Shown here piece after piece: positions 39,201 through 51,110 of a DNA stretch of 64,000 nucleotides (positions are counted from its first letter, which is position 1; every line of letters starts with the position of its first letter). The notes below the pieces were generated by a model, which was given only the letters and a program-made list of their open reading frames with translations, was not told where the DNA came from and made no database searches. A program made the translations under genes and the position numbers. The stretch is from Ceratothoa steindachneri (Eukaryota; Arthropoda; Malacostraca; Isopoda; Cymothoidae), in the NCBI GenBank assembly GCA_963969495.1, contig OZ018317.1:34751726-34815725 (forward strand), written 5' to 3'.

Positions 39201-39238
39201 TACCCCGCGGCTCCTTAGCCGCGGGGTAGGCTTTTTTT
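39201..39238 (+). other. Perfect GC-rich hairpin followed by a T run
   Basis: TACCCCGCGGCT (39201-39212), loop CCTT, AGCCGCGGGGTA (39217-39228), then AGGC and eight T. The stem is perfect over 12 pairs in locally AT-rich DNA. Function unknown. Confidence 0.85.
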
Positions 39239-39254
39239 TATTTTAAGATATTTA

Positions 39255-39420
39255 GAAACTGTGAATTTATTATCTAATCTATTCTTTGATAGAAAGCTTC
39301 TACTGAATTAATGGATAACACTTTTTCCGGTAATAGATTCCAAATGTTGATAATCCTAAAGGAACGGTCTAATGCTAAGGAAAGTAGGGAGGCTGGATGT
39401 GTTTACAAACTCTGAAGATT
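39255..39420 (-). pseudogene. CR1-like LINE C-terminal fragment
   Basis: The minus strand reads RIINIWNLLPEKVLSINSVE, matching the family end (WN-L-P-E-V plus SV-FK-R-D). Confidence 0.6.
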
Positions 39421-40270
39421 TCTGGTGATTTCATTTTATGAGGCGACATGAAGGGAAATGAAGAGTTTTGTTGGAAGAAATGATGGAAGTAGAGTTGGGC
39501 GTTAGTCGTGCAAGTAGAAGTAAAGAAGAGGTTATTGCTTTAGTGAATGAGTGGATGAAGCAGAGATTTACATGGATGGATCAATGCATGGGTGGAGAAT
39601 ATGGATTTTTCAATAATAGATATGAGTCAAAAAGCGAGTGATTTGTGAATGAGTAGAACGAATGATGAATGGAAGTGTAGACGAGTATCTGTAGATAGGG
39701 TGAAATGATATGGAAGAACGAATGAGTGATATGATTAGGAGTTCAAATATTACGTAACTTTGTTGCACTTGATGACGAAGAGAATGGAATGGTGAGTTTT
39801 GTGCTGCAAAAAACATTTGCATGTACTTTTTTTCAGCACATGGAGTGTATAAGTACATTTAGCTTGAATTAAGAGAAGAGAAACAAAGGAGTATGAATGA
39901 TCTGTTTTTGGTGAGAACGAATATGCTGAAAGATTGTTTAGACAATAAAGTTTGAGAAAGTGTAAGTAAGTCCCAATATGACCCCATGATTGTGGTATGT
40001 AAAGTTAAAACGATTGATAAGTATATGAGAAGATGTGCATAAGGTGGAATGAGAAGTTAAATGGTATTAGATCAGGAAGTGAAGGAAGGGTATGTGAGAT
40101 CCTTTGAGAGCAGGAAATAAGGGTACTATAGTCACATAGTTAGAGGGACCAAGCAAGGACTACTTAGTCCACTCAAAGTCCAGTCCCATTCTATACTAAT
40201 ATGCTAGTATTCCTTTTTTGGAAGTGTCACTACGATGCTCACTCACGCTCACACATTCAATCCACTACAG
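39421..40270. other. Unassigned DNA
   Basis: G/A-rich loose repeats with GAATGA motifs. No gene recognised. Confidence 0.35.
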
Positions 40271-40299
40271 GGCTCCGTATTTAAACAATATCAGTGTTC

Positions 40300-40400
40300 G
40301 TAAAATAAGTGTCAATTTTGTTTTTAAAACTATTCACACTACTAACATTTACTACCTCCGCGGGTAATGTAGGGCAGCCTTAAATAAGTTACTGGAAGTA
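40300..40400 (-). pseudogene. CR1-like LINE C-terminal fragment
   Basis: The minus strand reads LPAEVVNVSSVNSFKN, the conserved last block of the LINE protein. It probably belongs with the fragment at 40960-41700. Confidence 0.65.
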
Positions 40401-40664
40401 GGGCACAGGCTGTATATGAGTGTGAAAGGACTAGGGAAAAAAAGATTAAATCGTGTATGTTTGAATGACGACATAAAACGTGTTGTAGAGAGGAAGCGGA
40501 AGACATATTTACAGGTAGTTCCTAGTCCAAATTAGCATGTAGCATAAATGCCTTGTAAAATACAAATAATCAAAGCAGTAGTGACTCGAGGGTCGATTGC
40601 GTAAAAGAGTAACAAATAAAAAAAAATGTAGAAGGAAGATGAGTGAGTATCTGGATCGAATCAA

Positions 40665-41000
40665 GAAGTTATTTTGGAAGGGGGTAAAAAGCGAGAAACC
40701 AAGAGAAGCATACATAGTTATATGAATAGCAAGGTCTAACTTACAACCATTTCTTTGAGTAGTTGTTCATAATTCATATTATCAATCCTTTAAAAATTTC
40801 TCAAACCTGATTAGTTCCTGAGTAGTAAACAAGCTTTATTGGAAGGGGTAAAGACCGAGAAACTAAGAAAAGCATAATTATCTGAACACTAGGATCGAAT
40901 TTCAAACCATCTCTTCCACTAGCTCTCTATACTTCATATTATCCTTCATTTAAAATTGTGTACACCCTGATTAGTTCCTTAGTAGTATTTTTCTTTCCAC
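40665..41000 (+). repeat. About 165-bp tandem duplication
   Basis: Two diverged copies, each starting near TTGGAAGGGGGTAAA and ending CCTGATTAGTTCC(T)GAGTAGTA. Confidence 0.8.
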
Positions 41001-41700
41001 TGAAATAAGTTGGGTATTAGCCTAATTTAATCATTTTCGTGCTCTTACCTCGATTAATTTAATTGCCCGTGTCTGCACTTTTTTCCCCGTCTACATGTCC
41101 TTTCCAAGGGAGGGTGATACGACATATACACAATATTCTAAATGTGGTCTTACAAGTAACTATACAAAGAAAGGAGGCTCTCTCGATTTCAAACATGGAG
41201 CTGTTGTTTGATGTAACCCAGTATTTTCATCGATTTTTCTACCTCTATAAAATGTTTTGATTATTTTACGTCACGCATAACGAGAACTCTTTATCTTTTT
41301 CGTTCTCTGACGTTACCAAGTTATAATCTTGTACTGTGTATTATTTTCTCTGATTTTCATACTCTATATGCATCACTGTGCACATCTCTACATTGAATGG
41401 TTTCTACCAGGTATCAGACCATTTACCTATTATTTTAGATCAATTAGATTTTAGCTATATCTCAGGAATTGGCCACACAGGCTCCTAGTTTATTATCGTC
41501 TGAGAACTTAGAAATGCTTCGACGAATTCCCGCAGCTGTTAATATTATATAATAAACAACCGCGGAGCAATCACTGAGCCCTATGGAACATCTCTTGTTA
41601 TCTATTTCACTATATTTTCCCAAATTGTCGAAGGCTTTTCTGAACTCTGGTAAATAATATCTACTTTTTGTGTTTACTAGGGATAGAAAACATATTATGG
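41001..41700 (-). pseudogene. CR1-like LINE reverse-transcriptase fragment
   Basis: Going right to left: FRKAFDN (motif A, near 41640); RDVP*GSVIAPRLFI, where the family has VPQGSVLGPLLFI and the Gln codon is TAG (near 41590); KFSDDNKLG, a variant of the FADDTKLG catalytic box (near 41495); and LLVRPHLEYCVYVVSPSL (near 41130). Pieces are separated by indels, and the C-terminal end is probably the block at 40300-40400. Confidence 0.75.
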
Positions 41701-42055
41701 TAAACTCTTAGGGATTCTTAAAACACGATGTATTTATTAGTCATGTTGAGATTCCTTTAATTTATGTTCTTCAAGGTGTTATATCGATAATGATTGCAAT
41801 ATGGGTTAGAAAGACCGATAAAGAGGTTAGGATTGGTAAGGTCGCCTAAGGGGTAGTGAGTGTGAATGTAGATGATTGAGTTTGTAATGTCTTATGGTAA
41901 AGAAGGAACAACCAGTAGCAAATTCCGATGCAGCGTTTGTATGCTTTTCAAAAAAGGTGACTGTAAAAATGAAAGAACAACAAAGAGATACGTTTTTAAC
42001 ATCAACATACAAAATAAAAAAGCCATAACCAACAATCACTTGACTCGAATCAATT
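41701..42055. other. Unassigned DNA
   Basis: Open frames on both strands at 41827-42081 show no recognised domain. Confidence 0.35.
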
Positions 42056-42487
42056 TCGGAACAGACCTGGCAGTGAATTAGGCGTTCGAGGCTGCTCGTA
42101 GTGTGAGTATAACCTGTAAGTTAGGTTAAGTTTTGTAGCAAGGGACTGGCCCAAACTTCTCGCAGAAAGTTTTGCAATCAGTTTTGACTACTGTCGATAT
42201 TTTAAGCTATTTAACCTAAAACTCAGTAGTTGTCAACACTTTACACCGTGTGTGAATGAAATAAAAGATTGTCTCAAAAGATAATTTTTATTCTTCTCAC
42301 CAAGTGTCTTTTCGCAACCCAACGCTGTAATTGAATTAACGCTTATTACAGTGCTAACCGCAACACGAATATGCTAATGAAAGTTTCATAATACGTCTAG
42401 TCTTGCAAGCTCGCTGTCCTAACCTAACTTAACCTTAACTTCAAGATAGCCTCTAACGCCTAAATTCGCTGCCGGGCCTGTTCCGAT
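42056..42487. mobile_element. MITE-like element with about 40-bp inverted ends
   Basis: The left end reads CGGAACAGACCTGGCAGTGA...TTAGGCGTTCGAGGCT (42058-42095). The right end, reverse complemented, reads CGGAACAGGCCCGGCAGCGA...TTAGGCGTTAGAGGCT. Telomere-like CCTAACCTAACTT occurs inside. No transposase. Target duplication unclear. Confidence 0.75.
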
Positions 42488-43004
42488 AAAAGACACCTCA
42501 TTTACAATCAAAGCTCGGGAAAAGGAAGCAGGTTGGAATGAAAAACATATGGTAGAACAGGAATCAGTCTCGCATAGGAAGCAAGGTTCGAATAGGGACT
42601 AGGCTAGATGAATTAAATGTTACCATACAAATTCCCATAGAAAGGATAAATAATTAAAAGTGCGGCTTGAAATAAGCATGAACAGCTTAATACAAAATCA
42701 GTTACCCTTATATTGGACGCTTTAATTTTTTTTTATTGTAATTCCGGATGCAGTAATGCTATCCTGTGTATATTTATTCTACAATCTGTCTATTCTCTCC
42801 TTTCCTTAGCTTATAGTGAGGGTTATTTTCATTACCTAAATAACCATAGTTTTCCTTTAGGCACTGCAGTTATGGCACACAGTTGTGTCTTCCCAATGGA
42901 AGTTGACCGTACCACTGTTGTGCTTCTTTCAATCACTTATATTTTGAAGAAAGCCTGATTTTTTCCAAGTTTTTAACAGATTTTGCCTATGGTTGTTTAA
43001 ATCT
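42488..43004. other. Unassigned DNA
   Basis: Open frame 42713-42958 (plus) is without a known domain. No other feature seen. Confidence 0.35.
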
Positions 43005-45480
43005 GGTATCGTCATGGGTGATTTCAACACACAAGTTGACTAAGAAACCAGAGAACCCTGTGGCGAGAACGCACTACTCCTGGAGTTCACGAACAACGAG
43101 TTCCTAACTCAATGGGTGAGAGAGCCAACGAGAGGAGACAATATCCTCGACTTGGTTTTCACCTCTGACGATGACATTGTTGAGGCCCTTTCTGTTGGCG
43201 AAGAGCTCGGTGGCAGTGACCACCGACTAATTAGATTGGTAGTCAAAGTTCCCAAGGCAGAGTCTGCAACTAGTAAATCAAGGAAACTCGATTTGAGAAG
43301 AGCAGACTTTGCAGGTCTACGCGCGGGACTGACTGACGTGAGGCTAGAAGAGTTCGATGCTGTTGAAGACTCTTGGAACAGTTTCAAAACCACATTCATG
43401 AGTCTTGAATCGCGTTTTATCCTTCTGAAATTCCCCCGTCGGTCCTCTGTTCAACCAAAGTGGTTTAGTTGAGAAATCGGGCAACTGCTTAGGGAGAAGA
43501 GAAATGTGTACCGGCAATCGAAGATCTCAGGTGACTTTGACGAATACCGGAGGCTAGCCAGGAGAGTGAAGTCCAGCATAAAGGCGGCTAAGCGGTCTGA
43601 AGAACTCCGAGTGGCGAGGCTCTGTAAAGAGAATCCCAAGGAGTTTTTTGGATATGTGAACAGCCGTAAACCAATCCGTCGAACGATTGGCCCTTTGAGG
43701 AATGAGGAGGGGACATTAAAGCATTCAGATGCAGGAAAAGCTAACCTCCTTAACGACTACTTCTCTTCAGTGTTTACTGAAGAGCGTGGTCCCATTCCCC
43801 AGCCGACGGATTCCTACTCGGGGGAAAAGCTGGAGGCAATGGACTTCACCGGAGGAGAAATAAAGAAAAAGATCGCTGACCTAAAGACGAATAGGTCCCC
43901 CGGACCGGACGGGTTTCTACCTAAAGTGTTGAAAGAAGTGTGCGATGAAGTATCACGACATCTGTGCGCTATCTTTAACATGTCAAGCCTGACCAAATGC
44001 GTTCCTAGAGACTGGCGTGAGGCAAAGGTGACTCCTATCTTCAAAAAAGGAGACCGTAACCAACGGTCGAACTACCGACCTATCAGTCTGACTTCGATAG
44101 TCGGTAAACTCATGGAAAGCATCATGGTGGACAAAGTGACGTCGTATTAAGAGTCAAACCTGCTACTGAGGAGTTCCCAGCACGGCTTCCAAAGGCAACG
44201 GTCATGCCTGACGAACCTTGTGGAATTCTTCCACTTCGTGTTCAGTGAGCACGATCGGGACAAGGCGGTGGATGTGGTCTACCTAGACTTTAAGAAAGCC
44301 TTTGGTAAGGTACCACACCGCCGCCTTCTCCGGAAAGTGCGAGCGCTTGGCATAGACGGAAAGGTAGCCGGCTGGATCGAGAACTGGCTAAGTGGCAGAC
44401 GGCAACGGGTGGTGGTGAATGGACAGTCTTTTGAGTGGGTGCCCGTTACTAGCGGGGTGCCTCAAGGTTCTGTCCTGGGACCACTACTATTCATCATCTA
44501 CGTCAACGACATGGACGGTGACATGGTTGCCAAGATTTCCAAATTTGCCGATGATACGAAGCTTAGAATGAACGTTGCAAAGGATGGAAATACTGCCCAC
44601 CTGCAGGAAGATCTTGGGAAGATTGGGGAGTGGTCGGACACGTGGCAAATGCCTTTTAACGTGGGGAAATGCAAAGTGATGCATATCGGCCACAGAAACC
44701 CCCAATCTCAGTATATCCTTAAGGGTACTGCTATGGAATCCACCGACACTGAGAAGGACTTGGGTGTAACAATCACTAGTAACCTCAAGTTCTCGAAACA
44801 GTGCTTCGAGGCGGAGAAAAAGCCCCAAAGGATGCTAGGCTATATTAAGCGCCAGTTTAGTTATCGGAACCAGGAGATTGTACTGTGCCTGTAAACTCAC
44901 TTGTCCGACCGCACCTGGAGTATGCCGTACAATTTTTGAGTGCTTTATTGCGAAAGGACATCGCGAGATTGGAACGCGTACAAGCCAGGGCAACCAAGCT
45001 GATTCCCTCTATCCGACATAAAACTTATGAGGATAGACTAAGGGAATTAGATCTGTTTTCTCTGGAAACCCGTAGACTGCGTGGTCAGCTCATCGAAGTT
45101 TTCAAAATACTTCGAGGGTTCGAAAATGTTTACTACCGGGATATTTTCACACTGAGTGAGAACAGAACGCGCAATCACGGCTTCAAACTTGAACTGAAGC
45201 GTTACAACCGCAATCTGTGTGGAAATTTTTTCACCTACAGTATCTGCGGTAAGTGGAACGCACTTTCAGTGGAAGTTGTCAACAGTGAATCTGTTGACCA
45301 GTTCAAGTCAAGACTAGAAAAAGTCTTGAAAAGCGGCCGTTCAGGGACGCAAAACAATTGAGCAGCCATGTGCCTGTTCGATTGCTAGTGCAAAGGTACC
45401 CTCTTTGAATGGACCGTAAGGTCTTCTAGGGTACTTACTTTCCTTGTTACTCCTTGTTAATCTTATGTCTTTTATAGTGA
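43005..45480 (+). pseudogene. CR1-like LINE, best-preserved copy
   Basis: Near-full ORF2-type protein lacking most of the endonuclease. It starts at GDFN (43020), then GSDHRLIRL (about 43211-43237), closing the APE-type endonuclease. The linker follows with VFTEE and KVTPIFKKGDRNQRSNYRPI. RT motif A is VVYLDFKKAFGKVPH (about 44274-44318), motif B GVPQGSVLGPLLFIIYVND, and the catalytic box FADDTKL (about 44544). Then come KCKVMHIG, VRPHLEYAVQF and, at the end, WNALSVEVVNSESVDQFKSR. One frame runs from 43014 to 44894 except for TAA at 43041, TGA near 43470 and TAA at 44148; one base is lost at about 44894 (TGTACAAC in the 7.5 kb copy, TGTAAAC here). The 3' end carries CTCCTTGTTA repeats. Inactive but young-looking; it serves as the local family reference. 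Confidence 0.92.
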
Positions 45481-46474
45481 AGCTAAATACTCGTAAATAC
45501 AAATGACTACTAACTTTAATTGTGCAATTGTGGGTTGGTTAGAACATCTTAATAAAACCTTCTTGAGACTTACTTAGTTTCAATCGTTTGTTTATTGTAT
45601 ATTTGTGCGTTCGAACATTTATTAAGTCGGTTTTACACACATGTCGGACTAATATAAAAAAAATACTGTGTAAACATCCAACATACTCGTAGACTACTAC
45701 TTGAAGATTTCTATAGTACCTTCATAGTTTGTTTATTAGGAGAGTTTCAAATGGTGAGAAAGGACTGAAAAGTCCATATTTTATGCGTAAATGGCATTAA
45801 AAATATGCTGAGAGAAAGGTGTTGGTGATATCCATTCACCTAAACGGCCATGACGGTCTAAACCAATCAGCTTCGACTGTGAAACTTTTCTTTCCAATCA
45901 TAATTAGTGTTATACAAAATTTTGCCAGATAAATAACATTTATTAAAATAAGGACAAATAGACTCCAATGGTATAAAGTTTATTGTCGTAGAATGGCCTC
46001 TCGACGCTATAACATATTTAACTATTCGTTGAGGGAACTATTCAATTATATTTAGAGTGCGTGGTTATCTAGTCGACCGATATTATTTGTCTTCAATATG
46101 CTTAAGAAGTGAAACTAAGCTAAAGGATAATAATATGGCTATCATTAATAAAATAGAGTTTTATTAAAAAAACTATCAACAACACACAAAACGGAAAATG
46201 TTGACATAAACAGAGAATGGAAAGGGTCGTGGGAATATCTGGCTAATCCGAGGAATTAAGATTTGGGAGAGATTTAAAAAGGTAAACCAAATAAAAATTA
46301 AAGGAAAAGGATGGTTCACTAAACCATTTAAAGCACAAGATAGGGTTGATAAAAAGGTTAAATACTCAAAGGTAATGTTCAGCTCACGTAATTAAAAGTT
46401 GTTGTGCAGAGGAAGGCGAAGTGAAGGAATCTTCGGTCCACTGGCGAGTTCCAGCCGAAGGGATGGGGGGATTA
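45481..46474. other. Unassigned DNA
   Basis: No gene or repeat recognised. Confidence 0.4.
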
Positions 46475-46860
46475 AATGATCCTGACGTAAAGTCTTGGCA
46501 ATGAGAACCGTTTCTTGACGAACGGGCTTGAAGAAAAATGGCTGTTCTACGTTGTTCTCTTCTGAACAACAGGGCAGTGAGAACCGTCTCTTGTCTACGG
46601 GCTCAAAGAACAATAGCTGTTCTAATGTTGTTCTCTTTCTGAACAACAGGAGGGGAGGGTGAGAACCGTCTCTTGTCTACGGGCTCAAAGAACAATGGCT
46701 GTTCTAACGTTGTTCTCTTTCTGAACAACAGGGGGGGGGGGGTGAGAACCGTCTCTTGTCTACGGGCTCAAAGAACAATGGCTGTTTTAACGTTGTTCTC
46801 TTTCTGAACAACAGGGGAGGCCTTGTGGACTTGGCGTCTTGAACCTTGGCACTCAATTGA
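46475..46860 (+). repeat. About 80-bp tandem repeat, four copies
   Basis: GTTGTTCTCT recurs at 46551, 46627, 46709 and 46792 (periods 76, 82, 83), with GAGAACCGTCTCTTGTCTAC in each unit. Variation is mainly in G-run length. Confidence 0.92.
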
Positions 46861-47904
46861 TATTGTCCTCTTCTGGACAATGATGGTGGATCTCGAGGTA
46901 GAGGGCCCTGGTGCACAAGGTGAGACCGGATCGGCGTAATGTTTCGCGAAGAAAATCTGGATCTGAATCTGCTCTTATTGGTAAAGTTTCCATATAAATA
47001 GTCGAGCCATCCCTTTGGCGTAGGGGACAATGGAGTGGGGGCTTCAAGAGAATGCCCAGCCGCGCCATGAGAACAATACCTTATCTGCCTATAAGCCTAA
47101 CTCAATCTGGCGAGGTCGGTTCATGGGGCGAAACGGGGGGGGATGAACCTCCTTGGTTAAATATTGACTCAGGTGGGTGCGATTACGCGCCCGGCTTCAA
47201 GGTGAAGAGGCACGTGGGTAGCAACATGTTTCTAAATAACATGTGATAGCGGTTGAAATTAAGCGGCCTCAAACCGTTCTATCATATTCATATATATAAA
47301 GAGTACCTAGCCTACGCATACTTTTAAATAAATCACCCGAATGTCCGTTACCATGGGGACCACTTAGCCTACGCATAGCCTTAAATGATTTAACCAAATT
47401 TCTGCAGCCATAGAAACCTCATAATTAAAGGAATATTTGCATTTATTTACTGGAGAAAATTTTGTTTACCTTCCTGTAGTAGTAACAGTATCGATTTTTT
47501 GTTGTTCATTAGAAGGATCAAGGTAAAAAATGAAAAAAATGTTTATAAAATTTATTAAAGGCATGAGTCTTATAAACTTTGTGAGTAAACCTTCATATAT
47601 ATATATATATATAAATTCCATATTTACGAGCTAACTCTCACAATACTAGTAATTTTACAATAAAAGAATAAATAAATCGTAGTAGTAACGCCTGCAAGAC
47701 GGCGTAACTAGTTTGTTACGCTTATGATATCAGTCTGCGCTGACGAATGTTCACCGTCTCAAATGTATCTTCGTTATTCTGTGTCATATCACAAGAAGTT
47801 AACATTGTATCCTGTAATATTAAAGCATCACTTGCGGTTATTTTGAGAGCAAACTAAAGGCTTTAGCTTGCGCTTACCATTTTAAAGATTGTTGTTTGAG
47901 GCGC
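46861..47904. other. Unassigned DNA
   Basis: A short (TA)n is at about 47596-47613. No gene recognised. Confidence 0.35.
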
Positions 47905-47950
47905 CCAACTGGCCATTGCCAACAAAGGCATTAGTCGCCATAATAAATTT
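47905..47950 (-). repeat. Diverged retroelement tail hairpin
   Basis: The minus strand reads ATGGCGACTAATGCCTTTG...TTGGCAATGGCCAGTTGGGC, related to the hairpin tail at 220-285. Confidence 0.5.
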
Positions 47951-48189
47951 TTTGGAAGATTAGTTTCTAAACAATTTTAGCCCTAAACTTGAACGTTCTT
48001 TCTTGGACAAGATAATTTCGTTCAAGATCCTTTTTATGCTTAACAATGAAGCAGGACATACAAGATTCTTAGATGACGTTAAGTCAATGTAAATGTTATT
48101 TCAGACCCCGACCTCGCACCTCTACTCCAGCCAATTCACCAAGAAGTCGAATTTGCCTTTTAGGTATATTTACACCATACCTTTGAACA

Positions 48190-48825
48190 GGTAGTCATGG
48201 ATACGGAAGATAAATCTGAGGCTAAAGGATTGAGGGAAAGAGTACTAACGTCTATGATGTCATTGAATATTCTGCTGATTCGTGGACTGAGTGAAGTAGT
48301 CAACCGTGAAAGGAGTGTGGAACAAATTGTATCTCCAACTCGCCAGTAGCTCCTAGAACTTTACAACTGAGGACATATCCAAAGCCTGGGAAGTTGTGGT
48401 TGATTCTTCCAATGTACTACGATTTGACATCGTTGAAGACGAGGAGGACGTTAAGTTACTTGAGTCCAATGTGGAAGAATTGACCAATAATGATCTTAAT
48501 GAGGTGTATAGTTGTAATCCCTTAGGAAGATGACCTAGAGACAATCCCTTATGTAGATGAACTAGAGACAATCCATTATGAAAATGACCGAGAGGCATTT
48601 TCCAGAATTAAAACGGTATTTTATTTAAGAGTTTTTAGAATCCTTTAGTCTCATTGAAGGGTGGTTGGACACACTGAAAGAGCTAAGTTCAAATTCAGAT
48701 AGGCTTAAAATGGTTTACCGTAGAGTTACCGACGCTATCAGCTACTACAAGGCCATCTACGATAAGAAAAGAAAAAAAGCTGTAAAAACAACCTTGATTT
48801 CTACTTCAAAAGGCACGTAAATCCA
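48190..48825 (+). pseudogene. Tigger/pogo-like transposase C-terminal relic
   Basis: Across frame changes the plus strand reads TEDISKAWEVV, then DEEDVKLLESNVEELTNNDL, and later SFSLIEGWLDTLKEL, SDRLKMVYRRVTDAISYYKA and IYDKKRKKAVKTTL. This matches the end of Tigger-type (CENP-B related) transposases: the acidic D-V-L-L-E-S block followed by a helical tail ending in I-Y-D-E-K-K-K. The DDE catalytic part and terminal repeats were not found. The preceding open frame (48198-48347) may or may not belong. Confidence 0.65.
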
Positions 48826-49830
48826 CTTGGACTTTACAAGGAATCTTTGACATTAAAGGCGATCCAATAATGGAATATTCTTCATGTTGAAAAATGTCAT
48901 AACAATTGGTGCAGTTAGTGTAAACAATAAATTACACCTCCTGCTGCTTCCATCCTCATGTGGAACGCTCTTCGTCCTTTATAAGTATATCAAGCCTCAG
49001 AATATCAATCTATCTAGACCCAAAACAACTATGTCGAATGGTACTCTTCTACCTTTGGCATCTTACACTCGCAGAAAACGGAGAATGTTCTATTTAGTTC
49101 CGTAGATATCTATGGCAGAAAAATGAAAGTGGTGAGATTCTTAGTTGTTTATGTAGAGTACGATATTAAGCCTAGAAAAGAGGTGGTTTGAGACATAGAA
49201 AATTTCCCAACAAATGCTATACTATTTTCCATCTGTTTAAAGTGTTTTAACATAGTCACCCACATAAATAAATAGAACATTCTCCATTTACTGCGATAAT
49301 AAAAAGCCAAATGTATATATCTGTCATTCGACCCTGCTGTTTTGGGCTAGCAAGATTGATATTCTGAAGCCTAATCTTTCCTATAGTGTACAAGGGACGT
49401 CCCATAGGAAGTTAGGAACACTTGACGGTGTTATTTATTGCTTTACACTAACCGCATCCTTCTTGTTAATGTTAGTGAGGCGTTTACAATTTATGCTAAA
49501 AATAAAATGACTTATGCTTAAAAAAACACCTTATATAAAAGAATTCAAATTATCAAAAGAAATTTAACCTAGGACAATGCAGAAACTAAATAATGGACCC
49601 TATGTTTTCTCACTTTTCTCAACATTCGTATAATCCTTTATTTGACCTATGAGTTCGATAGGATTCGTGTGATTTGACAAGTAGATTCCTCTCTTATGGT
49701 CTTTTCTCGTTCTCACATGAACCACCATATTTTTCAAAGCAATAACTCTATCTCAAAAGAACCACCTGAAAATATTACAATGAGACAAAAAAGTATATAT
49801 TTCGTTTTTATGAAATATTAACAACATACA
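48826..49830. other. Unassigned DNA
   Basis: No gene recognised. Confidence 0.4.
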
Positions 49831-50111
49831 AGTTTATTGGTTTATCATTTTAACAACCCTTAAAATTTAAAATATACGATTCCATAAAAGAATGTTGGTT
49901 GTTTTTATTAACTGCTGACTAGGTGATCTAAAAAGAAATATGCATTTTATATCTGAGTACCAAAATTGACTCAACAGAAAAAAATATGCTGAGCTGACGC
50001 AGCAAAAATTTGATGCAATTTTCCGTAATCCATTCATTTTCCTTAATCTAATCATTTTCTTAAATCCATTCATTCTCCTTAATGATTGTATTGGTCCATA
50101 CTAACCAGGTA

Positions 50112-50188
<77 letters not shown>

Positions 50189-50645
50189 AAGTGATTCAGA
50201 CCGTCATTAACACAAATTCTGTGTCTTTAGCATTATTTAAACGTTTTATTGGTTTATCATTTTAACAACCCTTAAAATTTAAAATATACGATTCCATAAA
50301 AGAATGTTGGTGGTTTTTATTAACTGCTGACTAGGTGATCTAAAAAGAAATATGCATTTTATATCTGAGTACCAAAATTGACTCAACAGAAAAAAATATG
50401 CTGAGCTGACGCAGCAAAAATTTGATGCAATTTTCCGTAATCCATTCATTTTCCTTAATCTAATCATTTTCCTAAATCCATTCATTCTCCTTAATGCTTA
50501 TATTGGTCCATACTAACCAAGTATCTCTCTCTCTCTCTCTATCTCTCTTTCTCTCTATCTCTCTCTCTCTCTCTCTCTCTTTCTAAGTGATTCAGACCGT
50601 CATTAACACAAATTCTGTGTCTTTAGGATTATTTAAACGTTTTAT
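49831..50645 (+). repeat. Recent about 412-bp tandem duplication
   Basis: The segment from TTTATTGGTTTATCATTTTA to TTATTTAAACGTTTTAT is present twice, offset 412 bases, almost identical apart from the internal (CT)n length and a few substitutions. Each copy holds an AT-rich part and a CT microsatellite. Confidence 0.95.
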
Positions 50646-50689
50646 GGAGACAATGGAGTTTTATTAGACATTATTTCTTTATTGTCACG

Positions 50690-51110
50690 TCTCTTCTCTC
50701 TCTCTCTAACTCTTTCTTTCTATCTGCCTCTAACTCTGTCTCTCTCTCTCTAACTCTGTTTCTTTCTCTCTAATTGTTTCTTATTTTCTCTCTCTCTAAC
50801 TCTGTTTCTCTCTATCTCTCTCTAACCCTGTTTCTCTCTCTCTCTCTCTCTCTAACTCTGTCTGTCTGTCTCTTTTTCTCACTTTCTCTTTCACCTGTCC
50901 CTTTCACTCTCACTCGTTCTCTATCTCACTCTAACTCTTTTTCTGTCGGTGTCTCTCTCTTTCTCACATTCTCTTTCATTTCTTACTTTCTCTCTCACTC
51001 ATTCTTTATCTCCCTCAACTATTTTTCTGTATGTCTCTCTCTCTCTCTCTCATCATTCTCTATTATCCTTTTCATCCCTCTCTCTCTTACTTCTTATTTA
51101 TCGTTCTCTA
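50690..51110 (+). repeat. Polypyrimidine (CT-rich) tract
   Basis: Degenerate TCTCTCTAACTCTGTTTCTC units. Ser/Leu-rich frames over it are by-products. Confidence 0.92.

Noticed and set aside
39201..39238. Bacterial contamination signalled by an intrinsic terminator
   Set aside because: Flanked on both sides by Tc1 and LINE relics and no bacterial gene is nearby; kept only as an unexplained hairpin.
41580..41600. TAG in place of Gln in VPQGS of a LINE as support for a Gln-TAG host code
   Set aside because: Other stops in these transposons replace Trp, Arg or Ser and include TGA, so the transposons decay under the standard code.
42580..42600. tRNA gene (GGTTCGAATAG B-box-like)
   Set aside because: No A box, acceptor stem or cloverleaf around it. 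The same holds for GGTTCGAATAC on the minus strand near 61133.
43109..43399. Minus-strand frames over the LINE at 43-45 kb
   Set aside because: Shadows of the plus-strand reverse-transcriptase frame.
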